From G963665495 sp963667575 (GTDB lineage: Bacteria; Desulfobacterota; Desulfovibrionia; Desulfovibrionales; Desulfovibrionaceae), in the NCBI GenBank assembly GCA_963667575.2, contig CAXXHY010000015.1, forward strand, positions 62,001 through 126,000: a DNA stretch of 64,000 nt, in the 5' to 3' direction. A program made the translations under genes and the position numbers. The notes below the pieces were generated by a model, which was given only the letters and a program-made list of their open reading frames with translations, had not been told where the DNA came from and did not search any database. Shown piece by piece: positions 44,136 through 53,237 of this stretch (positions are counted from its first letter, which is position 1; every line of letters begins with the position of its first letter).

Positions 44136-45296
44136 TCATTCCGGAAACTCGTTTCCTGCCTCGATCACGTCGATACGTTCGGACATGGGCGCCAGCTGGG
44201 CCAGCCGTTTGATCCCCGTCAGCGTCTCCTCGGTGACCACCTGTCCCTTGGCCAGAGCCTTGATCTGCTTGCCGCCATGGGTGATCATGATGTCGCTCAT
44301 CAGATACATCCCTTTCCGCAGCCCCAGCAGCTTGATCGTTTTGACCTCGTATTTGACATCGTCGCCGAGAATTTCCTCCAGAGCCTGCAACACTCTGAGA
44401 TCGTACAAATTGGCATGACGTTTCATTCGGGCCAGGCTGTCCTTTTTGGGCGTGTCGTCCTCGCTCAGGCGATCGAAATCCAGAAGCACCTTGAGCATGC
44501 GGGCGCCAAGGGGAATCTTGCTGCCCATGACATCGTCATAGGGCGCTCCTGAACCATCATAGCCCTTTTCCTGATAGCGGATAATCTCGGCAATTGGAGC
44601 CATGCGCGGAATGTGCGAAATCAGCTCGGATGCCAGTTCCGCATGGCGGTAATAGGTCTGCTTGTCCAGCTCGGACAGCTCCTTTCCTTTGTCGACCTTG
44701 GCAATCAGGTTGTCGGGCAGAAAAATGAATCCAAGCAGGCACAGCATGGAGGCCGTTTCCACTTCCCAGGGCTTCGGGTCCTGCATCTTGCGCGAAAGCT
44801 TGCGGATATAGGGGCGTATTCGGGAAATCATCCCGTAAATTTCCGGTCTGAGGTTGGAAAGCACATCGGAAAGCAGGCTGACCATGCCTTTCAGCGTATC
44901 GCGAAGCAGTTCCTTTTCTGCCGTAACCAGGTGGTACTGGTCCAGCGCTGCCTGCAGAGTCTGGATCAACTGCTGATCCGGACAGGGTTTGGTCAGAAAG
45001 CGGAATACGCGCCCTTCGTTGACCGCCGCAATGGAGGCGTCCAGATCCGCATAGCCCGTTAGCATGATCCGTACCGTGTCCTGGTTTATGGAACGTACGT
45101 GGGACAGAAACTCGATGCCGTCCATGCCCGGCATCCGGAGATCCGACACCACCACGGCAAATCTGCCCTTTTTCATCATCTCGAGCCCGGCCGTGGGCCC
45201 CAGAGCCGTGTCCACCTCAAAACGTTTACGAAGCAGGCGTTTCATGGAATCGAGAATGTTCTTTTCATCGTCGACAAAAAGGATCCGCTCAGTCAT
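44136..45296 (-). CDS. Response regulator with degenerate HD-GYP output
   Basis: 386 residues from ATG 45296 (GAGGAG upstream), overlapping the previous stop by 8 bases. A receiver (1-120) is intact: VDDE, Asp52 in VSDLRMPGMDG, Lys in LTKPCPDQQ. The middle (about 150-310) follows the RpfG HD-GYP pattern, but the HDxGK site reads CLLGFIFLPD and the HHExxDGxGYP site reads RYQEKGYDGSGAP, so metal ligands are lost and c-di-GMP hydrolysis is unlikely. A C-terminal ~70-residue beta domain (LGLRKGMYLMSDIM...) resembles the N-terminal domain of the HDOD protein at 43425. Last gene of a three-gene signalling operon. Confidence 0.88.
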   Translation of the reverse strand: MTERILFVDDEKNILDSMKRLLRKRFEVDTALGPTAGLEMMKKGRFAVVVSDLRMPGMDGIEFLSHVRSINQDTVRIMLTGYADLDASIAAVNEGRVFRFLTKPCPDQQLIQTLQAALDQYHLVTAEKELLRDTLKGMVSLLSDVLSNLRPEIYGMISRIRPYIRKLSRKMQDPKPWEVETASMLCLLGFIFLPDNLIAKVDKGKELSELDKQTYYRHAELASELISHIPRMAPIAEIIRYQEKGYDGSGAPYDDVMGSKIPLGARMLKVLLDFDRLSEDDTPKKDSLARMKRHANLYDLRVLQALEEILGDDVKYEVKTIKLLGLRKGMYLMSDIMITHGGKQIKALAKGQVVTEETLTGIKRLAQLAPMSERIDVIEAGNEFPE

Positions 45297-46515
45297 CGGC
45301 TTTCTCCTCTTCCATTTCCTGCCTGAACTCCTCTTTCCACTCGCCGTACTGCTTCTCCAATCCCAGCCTGGCCAGAAAGTCCTTATCCGGCACGCGCTGG
45401 CAATAAGACGGATGGATGACCACAAGCTCATGTTCCATACAGTTGGCCAGATGCACGGCGGTCAGCGGTGAAAAGGAATCATTCCCTACGACAAGCGGTT
45501 CATGATGATAGGCTATGGCCTCGACAACGGGTTCCGGCTGGGCCCAAAGGCCCAAAAGAAAGGCTCCGACCTCCGCATGGGATACGCCGAGAACGCCCTT
45601 TTCCGCTTCCCAGAGAATGCTGTTCTCCTCTCTGATTTTTACGATAATGCGTTCATAAATCTCGGACAGTTCACTTACCAGTACGAGCTTTCCCACATCA
45701 TGCAGCAGGCCGGCTATGTAGCTGTTGTCCACCACTTCCCTGGACGCACCGCTCTTTTTAGCGATTTTCTTGGCCAGACTGGCCGTTCGCAGGGAATGTT
45801 CCCACAGGAAGCTGAAGTTGATGAACGGACTTGATAGCTTGTCGAAGGTTGAAAATAGTTCCACAGAAAGGATCAACCCCCTGACAATCTCCAACCCCAA
45901 CAGGGCGACTGCCTGGGGCGGACTGGAAATCCTGTTCACAAAGCCGAAAAACGATGAATTCACCAGACGCAGCAAAGAGGCCGTCATGCCCACATCTCTG
46001 GAGATGATCTCCCCGATCTTGGCCATGGAAGTATCTTCCGCATTGATTTCGGCGACAAGCTCCTGATAGCTCGGCGACAGCACCGGCAGACTGTCCAGGG
46101 AAGTCAGCACCTCCCGCAGGGAATTGTTGGCCAGCAGACAGCTCAGGCAGCACGAACGCCGCAGCACCTCCACAAGCTTTTCCGTGGAACAAGGTTTGCT
46201 CAAAAACTGATGCGCGGGCTTGACGCACTTCATCACGCTATGCATTTCGGAATGGCCCGAAAGAATGATCCGGACAATGTGCGGATAGCGGTCGCGGACC
46301 AGGGTAAGAAATGCAGCGCCATCCATGCCCGGCATACGCATGTCGCTCACCACCACGTCGACATGCTCCTGCTCCAGGTAATCCAAAGCCTCGGAAGTGT
46401 TCGAATGAAACGCTACGATCCATTCCTCTCGCATGAAATGAAGCATACGCCGCAATCCATCCAGGACATTTTGTTCATCATCCACGAAAAGAATGCTGCA
46501 TTTCTTAAGCATCAT
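45289..46515 (-). CDS. Receiver-HDOD response regulator
   Basis: 408 residues. Receiver (5-125): VDDEQ, Asp58 in VSDMRMPGMDG, Lys in LSKPCSTEK. HDOD domain (about 140-345): SLDSLPVLSP at the start, DVGMTASLLRLVNSSFFGF, and AGLLHDVGKLVLVSELSEIYERI with the HD pair kept. A charged C-terminal tail follows. The start overlaps the kinase stop by 11 bases and the end overlaps the next regulator by 8, so the three are tightly coupled. The kinase at 46505-48718 is its probable phosphodonor. Confidence 0.92.
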   Translation of the reverse strand: MMLKKCSILFVDDEQNVLDGLRRMLHFMREEWIVAFHSNTSEALDYLEQEHVDVVVSDMRMPGMDGAAFLTLVRDRYPHIVRIILSGHSEMHSVMKCVKPAHQFLSKPCSTEKLVEVLRRSCCLSCLLANNSLREVLTSLDSLPVLSPSYQELVAEINAEDTSMAKIGEIISRDVGMTASLLRLVNSSFFGFVNRISSPPQAVALLGLEIVRGLILSVELFSTFDKLSSPFINFSFLWEHSLRTASLAKKIAKKSGASREVVDNSYIAGLLHDVGKLVLVSELSEIYERIIVKIREENSILWEAEKGVLGVSHAEVGAFLLGLWAQPEPVVEAIAYHHEPLVVGNDSFSPLTAVHLANCMEHELVVIHPSYCQRVPDKDFLARLGLEKQYGEWKEEFRQEMEEEKADD

Positions 46516-48718
46516 CCCCCTCCTGCTGCTTCCGGATGGGCAATCGAATAATAAAGGTGGTGCCTTCGCCTACCGTGGAAATGAAATCCAGAATGCCGGC
46601 ATGCTTTTTCACCACTATATTGTAGCAGATGGCCAGCCCCTGACCGGTGCCCTTGCCCACCTGCTTGGTGGTGAAAAAAGGATTGAATACGCGGTCCCTG
46701 TTTTCCGGAGGAATGCCGACTCCGGAATCCTTGATGCGTATTTCCACGAATTCTCCCTGCTGACGCGTGGAGATGTCTATGCTTCCGGTATCGCCGCTGT
46801 CCCCCACGGCATCACTCACGGCATGGGCCGCATTGACCAGCACATTCAGCAGCACCTGATTGATGTCTCCTGGCGAACATTCGATGAGGGGCAGATCTTC
46901 CGGCAGATCCGTGACAATCTGCGAATGGTATTTCCATTCGTTTCTGGAAATGGCGATGGTGTTCTCGATGGCTTTGTTGATGTCCGTCAGCACGGATTCC
47001 CCCGTATCCGGATGGGAAAACTGCTTCATGGCCTTGACGATATTGGAAACATGCTCCACGCCTTCCAGAGTCTGTTGCAAGGCCTTGGGCACTTCCTCCC
47101 CCAGATATTCGACATCGGCCTTGCGCAGGGCTTCCTTGTACAGGGCACGGCATTGATTGAAATTGAAGCCGGGATCATTTTTACGCATCAGCTCGTCCGC
47201 AGTCCGGTACAACTCGAGCAGATCCTCAAATGCATCCTGCAGAAAACGGGCATTGTCCCCGATATACTGGATGGGCGTATTTATCTCATGGGCAATGCCG
47301 GCTGCCAGTTCCCCCACGGATTCGAGCTTCTGCGTATAAGTCAGCTGCCGTTCCAGGGCCTTGCGCTCGGAAATATCGATCATGGTCTCCACAATAAGTC
47401 TTTTGCCGCTGACCTCCAGCGGCATGATGGTACGCTGCACGGGAAGAATTTCGCCGTTAGGCAGCTCCAGGGTGGTTTCAATATTGCGCAGGGGCTCGGT
47501 GAGGCTGTTGCAGGGATGCTGCTTGCCGTCGCTGGAAAGCAGCAGGTTGCATTGCTTGCCGAGTATTTTTTCCTGTTTGTTGCCGAACATACTTTCCGCC
47601 ACGGAATTGGCCTCGATGATCTTGTGCGATTCCACGTCCACGATAAAAACGGCTGCTTCCATGCCCTCCAGGACACCACTCAGCAGCTGCGCCTGCTCCT
47701 GCAGGGCCTGTTCGGCATTTTTGCGGGCGGAGATATCATTGATGAAGGTATCCAGATAACGCGGATTTTCCTCATCATCCTTGACAAGTCTGCAGTTGAG
47801 CGAAGCCCAGACCACCTGGCCGTCTTTCCTGAGCATCCTTGTTTCAAAGCCCACAACATGGCCATCCCGCATCAGCCTGCGAATGAATTCATCCCTGTCC
47901 TTATCATTCACATAGCATTGTGTGGCAATATCCTGCACTTCAATGACCATTTCCGTGGGAGACGCGTACCCGAACATGCCAGACAAGGCGGGATTCACAC
48001 GCAAAAAACGTCCTTCCATGGTGGACTGGGCAATGCCTATGGCGGCGTTGGTAAAAATGTCCCGGTAGCGCAATTCCGCCTTCTGCAGAGCCTGCTCCAC
48101 TCTCTTGTGCGCGGTGATATCCCGAATCACCATGGCATACCCGGTGAGACGACCTTTGGGGTCATACATGGGCAACTGGCAGATCTGCACCCAGTCGTTA
48201 CTGTGGGGCAGTTGTTTTTCTATGTAGACCGATTCGGGACTGCCGCCCCCCATCAAGGAACAACTTTCCGCAAGCATGTCCTGGAAGCCGGGCAAGTGGC
48301 AGAAAGACCTGCCGGAAGCTTTTTGCTCGTCGATGCTGAACATCAGGGATGCAGCCCGATTCGCCTTTTTGATGATCCCTTTGGAATCCAGGATCAGAAC
48401 CGCATCCGGTATGGTGTCGAAGATTATGGACCATTCATTGCTTTTTTGTTCGGACTTCAGCGTATGAGCACTGGTGGAAGTGAGGACCTCAAAACTCACG
48501 GCACGGACTTTTTTCCCTTCCCATTGTATGGGCACAATCATGGCCAGAACCGGCAAAGACGACCCGTCGCGCAGGGTAAAATAATGCTCGCCCCCGGCAT
48601 GCAGTTCGTTCAAATGCATATCGCATTCGTCTTCCATGTATTGTTGAGCAACGGAGTTGGCATACAGTATCCAGCCTCCGTCATCCACTACGACAAATCC
48701 GGCAGCGTGTTTGCTCAT
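46505..48718 (-). CDS. Soluble multi-PAS sensor histidine kinase
   Basis: 737 residues, no membrane helix. Four PAS-type units: 1-85 (FVVVDDGGWILYANSVAQQY), about 95-205 (DAVLILDSKGIIKKANRAAS, GRSFCHLPGF), 215-335 and 345-455 (GKQCNLLLSS). A kinase core follows with ELAAGIAHEINTPIQYIGDN, a helical insertion of about 60 residues, N-box NVLVNAAHAV, DSGVGIP and GKGTGQGLAICYNIV. Of the same general class as NtrB/AtoS-type kinases with split HisKA. First gene of the operon with the receiver-HDOD and receiver-HD-GYP-like proteins. Confidence 0.92.
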   Translation of the reverse strand: MSKHAAGFVVVDDGGWILYANSVAQQYMEDECDMHLNELHAGGEHYFTLRDGSSLPVLAMIVPIQWEGKKVRAVSFEVLTSTSAHTLKSEQKSNEWSIIFDTIPDAVLILDSKGIIKKANRAASLMFSIDEQKASGRSFCHLPGFQDMLAESCSLMGGGSPESVYIEKQLPHSNDWVQICQLPMYDPKGRLTGYAMVIRDITAHKRVEQALQKAELRYRDIFTNAAIGIAQSTMEGRFLRVNPALSGMFGYASPTEMVIEVQDIATQCYVNDKDRDEFIRRLMRDGHVVGFETRMLRKDGQVVWASLNCRLVKDDEENPRYLDTFINDISARKNAEQALQEQAQLLSGVLEGMEAAVFIVDVESHKIIEANSVAESMFGNKQEKILGKQCNLLLSSDGKQHPCNSLTEPLRNIETTLELPNGEILPVQRTIMPLEVSGKRLIVETMIDISERKALERQLTYTQKLESVGELAAGIAHEINTPIQYIGDNARFLQDAFEDLLELYRTADELMRKNDPGFNFNQCRALYKEALRKADVEYLGEEVPKALQQTLEGVEHVSNIVKAMKQFSHPDTGESVLTDINKAIENTIAISRNEWKYHSQIVTDLPEDLPLIECSPGDINQVLLNVLVNAAHAVSDAVGDSGDTGSIDISTRQQGEFVEIRIKDSGVGIPPENRDRVFNPFFTTKQVGKGTGQGLAICYNIVVKKHAGILDFISTVGEGTTFIIRLPIRKQQEGDDA

Positions 48719-49009
48719 GACATCTCCACATAGAAAATGATGTTAGCGTAAAGGAGTGTATACCATAATCGGTATTATTGAAACAGCTCCGATGAAAAAA
48801 CGAAAAATGATGCACAATCGGGAAATGCCCCGCTGCGCGTAAAAACACTTCCTGTTTTTCCCGCTCTGCCGCAAACATACGCAAGCGCGCTCTCCTGGCC
48901 CCCAGCCCTTGACGTCCCTGGGACATCTTGATTATGCCCCTCGTCTTGGTTATATTATTTGACTTGCCGGTGGACCGGCTGATCTTATTACCCTTAGCCG
49001 CTCCAAGCC

Positions 49010-50812
49010 ATGAAAATACACTCTCACATTTTGCGTTTTCTGGATTCCCTCGCGCACGTCAGCCGCACCAGGGCTTTTTTGCTGTGCCTGATTCCTCTGG
49101 CATTTATCTGCCTGTGCGTGGCGCTGTTCGGCGTGGATATCCTTTTCTGGGACGAATGGGTCATCTGGGCGAAATTGATCCATTCCCTGGAGCAGGGGCA
49201 TTTCCATCTTTCTTCTCTATGGGCCCAGCAAAACGAACAGCGTAATTTCGCGGCACGGGCCGTGGGGCTGCTGTTCATGTCCAAGTATAAACTGGACCGC
49301 ATTCCCGAATTCTACTGCATCGTGCTGATTACCTGCATCAGCTTCGGCGCCCTGATTCCCCTGTTCACCAGAACCAAACGCCGCTTCGGCATATCGGGCA
49401 GTTACTGGCTTTTCCCTTTTGCGGCCCTGCTGTTGTTTTCCGCCCTGCAATGGCAGGTTTTCACCGTCGGCGTAAACACTTCCATTTCCCTGACCGTATG
49501 CTGCGTATTGCTGGGCATCCTGATCGCCGCCCCACTCCATATGACCCCTCTGCGCTTCGCGGCCATCGGATGCGTAGGCCTGCTCGGTTCGTACAATTTC
49601 GTCAACGGGCTGTTTTACTGGATACTTCTGCTACCCTTTTTCATCTGGGACCAGTCGGCCAAAAAGCGCCGCCATTTCTGGACAGGTCTGTTTCTGATTC
49701 TGGGGCTGCTGGCCTGGGGCGCCTATTTCTACGGATACACCAAACCACAGCAGCATCCTGCCCTTGGCTATGTTCTGGCCCATCCGCTGCAAGCCGTTGC
49801 TTTTTTCTTCACCTATCTGGGCGGCCCCTTCAGTTCGGACCAGATTCCCTACCCGATTCCTTTGGCCCTGGGCGCTTTCGGAATGCTGCTCCTGGCCTGG
49901 GAACTGGGCTGGTTTGCAAAAAAACGTCCGGCACGGCTCCTCCATCTGCTCCCCTGGCTGGCCGTACTGGCCTTTGCCCTGATGAGCGATGCCGCCACCA
50001 CCGTGGGCCGCACGGGCATGGGCATTCAATCCCACGCGTTGCAAAGCCGCTATATCGCTTTTTCCAACCTGTTCTGGATCGCCCTGCTGGTCATCCACAT
50101 GGCCTATCAGGCCGAACGCGGCAAAAATCCGCCCTTGTTCACTCCCAGGCGGCAGCAATACGCTCTGCTCGTTCTGCTGGGGGTCTTCACCGTGTCCACG
50201 GTGATGTCCGTACTGGTGTTCTACAACCGGGGCAATCGCTTCCGTGAAACCCGGGACGAACTTTTCAGGCTGCGGGACGATGCCCTGCTGGCCCGCAATT
50301 TTCCGGATACGGCCTATCTCAAGAAAATCATTCCCTTGTATTTTACCGGACGCTTGAGCGTTTACAGAGACCTGAAACAGTTCCCGGACTACAGGGCTGT
50401 GGAACAATCCGGCGGCGAACTGCTCAAGGCCGAGGTCCTGCCCATGGATCCGGATTCGCGCAGGCCCGCGGGCGTCCTGCTTCAAGGCACGGCACTTGAT
50501 CCGCAGACCAAGGAACCGCCCGAATACGTGCTGATCGTCAACAACGACACCATCGTCTTTGCCGCCAGGCCCGGGCTGCCTCCCGTATCCGCGCAGGCCA
50601 ACACCAAGGGCGAGGACAACGCCGGAGACAAATGGTCCGTATTCCTGCCCAGCGACTATTTTCCCGCCCCGGACCAGCCCATCCGGGCCTACGCCCTGCT
50701 GCGGGACGGCAAGCACATCGCTCCTTTGCACAGCGACATTCCCGATGGCTTCCGGCCGCCCGAACCGGCGTATCCGGAATTCATCTACAACCAGTACTTC
50801 TACAGCGAGTAG
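49010..50812 (+). CDS. Polytopic membrane protein of unknown function
   Basis: 600 residues. About ten membrane segments between residues 24 and 400 (first TRAFLLCLIPLAFICLCVAL), with a periplasmic-type loop FWDEWVIWAKLIHSLEQGHFHLS after TM1 whose DEW motif recalls the acidic first loop of lipid-linked-sugar glycosyltransferases (GT-C). The C-terminal ~170 residues are soluble and end PEFIYNQYFYSE. I do not recognise a specific family. No clear ribosome site. A palindrome GCCGGT-GG-ACCGGC lies at 48966-48979 just after TTGACT, a possible controlled promoter. sfsA follows after one base. Confidence 0.75.
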   Translation: MKIHSHILRFLDSLAHVSRTRAFLLCLIPLAFICLCVALFGVDILFWDEWVIWAKLIHSLEQGHFHLSSLWAQQNEQRNFAARAVGLLFMSKYKLDRIPEFYCIVLITCISFGALIPLFTRTKRRFGISGSYWLFPFAALLLFSALQWQVFTVGVNTSISLTVCCVLLGILIAAPLHMTPLRFAAIGCVGLLGSYNFVNGLFYWILLLPFFIWDQSAKKRRHFWTGLFLILGLLAWGAYFYGYTKPQQHPALGYVLAHPLQAVAFFFTYLGGPFSSDQIPYPIPLALGAFGMLLLAWELGWFAKKRPARLLHLLPWLAVLAFALMSDAATTVGRTGMGIQSHALQSRYIAFSNLFWIALLVIHMAYQAERGKNPPLFTPRRQQYALLVLLGVFTVSTVMSVLVFYNRGNRFRETRDELFRLRDDALLARNFPDTAYLKKIIPLYFTGRLSVYRDLKQFPDYRAVEQSGGELLKAEVLPMDPDSRRPAGVLLQGTALDPQTKEPPEYVLIVNNDTIVFAARPGLPPVSAQANTKGEDNAGDKWSVFLPSDYFPAPDQPIRAYALLRDGKHIAPLHSDIPDGFRPPEPAYPEFIYNQYFYSE

Positions 50813-50813
50813 C

Positions 50814-51533
50814 ATGCCGGAAACTCTGTTACTGCCTTTTCCGGAAAACTGCCGGACAGCTCTGTTTCTGCGACGGGAAAAGCGATTTACCGTGATTGCG
50901 GAAGATCCGCAGACAGGCGAGGAATTCCGGGCGCACACCAACAATACGGGCTCCATGCTCGGTCTGATGCGCCCCGGACAGGAAGTGCTGCTCTCTCCGG
51001 CGACCAATCCCAAGCGCAAGCTGCCCTATACGCTCGAACTGGTGAAGCATTGCGGCTTCTGGGTGGGGGTCAACACCTCCACACCCAACAAATGGCTGCA
51101 ACGCGCCTGGGAGGCCGGCGCCATGCCGGAACTGCGTCAGTATGAGCAGTTCAAACGCGAGGCGGTACGCGGCGACAGCCGGCTGGACGCCATGCTGGAC
51201 GGTCCGGCGGGCCGGTTATGGGTGGAGTGCAAGAACGTCACAATGTCCGAGGATGAAGTGGCCTTGTTTCCCGACGCCCCTACCGAACGTGGACGCAAGC
51301 ACCTGCACGAACTGATTCGCGTGGTCGAGGAAGGCGAACGGGCCGCCCTGCTGTTCTGCATCCAACGCCCGGACGCCTGCTGTTTCGGCCCTGCCGACAT
51401 GATTGATCCGGAATACGCGCAGTGGTTCTACAAGGCCGTGGAAGCCGGCGTGGAAATCTGGCCCTACCAACTGAATATCAGCGAACAAGGCATCGGCCTC
51501 GGGCGCCGACTGCCCGTACAGCCGCCCGTCTGA
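50814..51533 (+). CDS. sfsA: SfsA-family DNA/RNA-binding nuclease-fold protein
   Basis: 239 residues from ATG 50814, one base after the previous stop. Features of SfsA: N-terminal OB-like part (RREKRFTVIAEDPQTGEEFRAHTNNTGSM), then a PD-(D/E)XK-like core, RLDAMLDGPAGRLWVECKNVTMSEDEVALFPDAPTERGRKHLHEL, with the Asp/Glu-x-Lys residues and conserved FPDA-TxRGxKHL block. First described as a sugar fermentation stimulation factor in E. coli; biochemical role unresolved. Coupled to the membrane protein gene, though a functional link is doubtful. Confidence 0.93.
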   Translation: MPETLLLPFPENCRTALFLRREKRFTVIAEDPQTGEEFRAHTNNTGSMLGLMRPGQEVLLSPATNPKRKLPYTLELVKHCGFWVGVNTSTPNKWLQRAWEAGAMPELRQYEQFKREAVRGDSRLDAMLDGPAGRLWVECKNVTMSEDEVALFPDAPTERGRKHLHELIRVVEEGERAALLFCIQRPDACCFGPADMIDPEYAQWFYKAVEAGVEIWPYQLNISEQGIGLGRRLPVQPPV

Positions 51534-51797
51534 GCACAAAACGCCCTTGTATGAAACCGGGAACTGCACAGCTTCACTTTACCCTGCAGGACCGATGCGA
51601 TGGCCGTAAAAAGGCGACCAAGCAAATCTCATACGGGAAAAATATGTTGCGTTCGCACATCCTTGAATACTATGAATGGCTGCGAAACTGTCTGGCAAAC
51701 GCAGATCGCAGGTTCGAGGAAATTGCCTTTCACAGACCGGTTGGAGTGACTGACGGATCAGGTCCGCACTACTCCACATGAAAAAAGAATCAAAATC

Positions 51798-52955
51798 GTG
51801 CTCCACTCCCTGATCAAAAAACAAAACGCCTTTTATTCCATAATCACTTTTTCCTATTGTATTTTTTTCTATTTGTACTCCCTGTTCACGGAGCACAATA
51901 ATTTTGTTCTATTGGATAGTTGGAAGTATGCAATGTATGCTATCAACTACAATGACTACGGTTTTGTAAAAAGAGGTTTTATCGGAACACTTTTCAAGAA
52001 TATTTTCGGAACATTTTCTATTCAAGCCGTAAACTGCTTGTTCGCATTACAGTTGCTGCTGGCCATTTTATTGACAATATATTTTCTTCATAAAATCAGG
52101 GATAAATTCAATTCCTCAAAAAGCTACCTTGTCTTTTCACTCATAATCCTGCTCTCACCTGCGACTTTTTCCCATTTCGTGTTTGATTTTGGCAGACTGG
52201 ATCTGACAATAACGCTAGTATTCCTGTTGCAGTTCTATCTTTATAAAAAGAATTTACTTATTATATCATCTATTGTTTCCTGCATCGGAATTTTAACTCA
52301 TGAAATTTATATTATCATATTCACCTTTCCGCTGCTGATTTTTGTTTTACATGAAAACAACCACCGGAAAGATACGTTCCTATCGCTATTCAAACTAATG
52401 ACCTTGCCGGCCATAACCACACTTTTATTGTACTGTTTTGGAAAATATGAACCGGGTCTGAATATTTTGGTAGCTCATCTCAATACCGATATTGGTCTGG
52501 ATTGGAACTATTTTGACTCCGCAAAAGTCTGGACGAGAAGTCTTTCAGACAATATTTCCATGGGAATGGACAATCTGAAAAGCCTGAGAAAACTGTTTTA
52601 CCTTTTCATGATGTCCTTTTACTTACTAGGTACTTTTCTCTATTTTATCGTTTTATCAGTCAAAAACGGATTCAAAATCTCAATAGTCTACATTACGCCG
52701 TTTTTTCCTCTTGTTTTGATTTTTCTGGGAATAGACAACTCACGCTGGTTCAGCTTTTCCAATATCCTGCTCTACATGCTCTTTGTATGGACTATGTTTG
52801 AAGAAAAAGGCAAAAAAATCCAGCAGCCTTTTTTGGGCTGCAGCATCTGCATACTTGTTCTCAACCTCGTTCTTGGACCTTACGGAGTGATAGATTCTTT
52901 TTTCTGGGCGCAAAAGGGCCTGAACAATTTTCTGTTGTTCATTCATTATCCCTGA
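51798..52955 (+). CDS. AT-rich polytopic membrane protein, possibly surface-glycan related
   Basis: 385 residues from GTG 51798. About ten hydrophobic segments; the first extracytoplasmic loop contains DSWKYAMYAINYNDYGFVKRGF, and later DFGRLDLTITLVFLL. The pattern is like EpsG/Wzy-type polymerases or GT-C enzymes, but no diagnostic motif is certain. The composition is much more AT-rich than the flanking genes, with many Phe, Ile, Leu and Tyr codons, indicating recent acquisition. It stands alone. Confidence 0.7.
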   Translation: MLHSLIKKQNAFYSIITFSYCIFFYLYSLFTEHNNFVLLDSWKYAMYAINYNDYGFVKRGFIGTLFKNIFGTFSIQAVNCLFALQLLLAILLTIYFLHKIRDKFNSSKSYLVFSLIILLSPATFSHFVFDFGRLDLTITLVFLLQFYLYKKNLLIISSIVSCIGILTHEIYIIIFTFPLLIFVLHENNHRKDTFLSLFKLMTLPAITTLLLYCFGKYEPGLNILVAHLNTDIGLDWNYFDSAKVWTRSLSDNISMGMDNLKSLRKLFYLFMMSFYLLGTFLYFIVLSVKNGFKISIVYITPFFPLVLIFLGIDNSRWFSFSNILLYMLFVWTMFEEKGKKIQQPFLGCSICILVLNLVLGPYGVIDSFFWAQKGLNNFLLFIHYP

Positions 52956-53237
52956 GCAAACGTTACATCAGAGGTCCGTGCTGCCGCTTCCCCATAACAG
53001 GCATGGGGCATGGACCCATCCTGCCCGCCATATCCTTCCCTCTTCATGACTCTCGCCAGGCATTCGGCATTTTTCACCATCAATGCCCCTTTTTCGGCTC
53101 CCCCCTGCCCCAACTCAAGGCCATGACCAACAATTGCGCAACAGACTGATTTTTTCTATAAAATCTCTAGACAAAAAGGCCTGGTTGCCGTAAGTGGTAA
53201 GGAGAAAATCCTGCAATGAGCAATCGAGCAACGAGCT

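Noticed and set aside
46493..48733. 746-codon plus-strand frame opposite the PAS kinase
   Set aside because: Near-perfect antisense of a kinase with all catalytic boxes; no homologous motif in the plus frame.
51551..51781. 76-codon plus-strand frame after sfsA, and a 105-codon minus-strand frame at 51579-51896
   Set aside because: They overlap each other, have no ribosome sites and no recognisable features.
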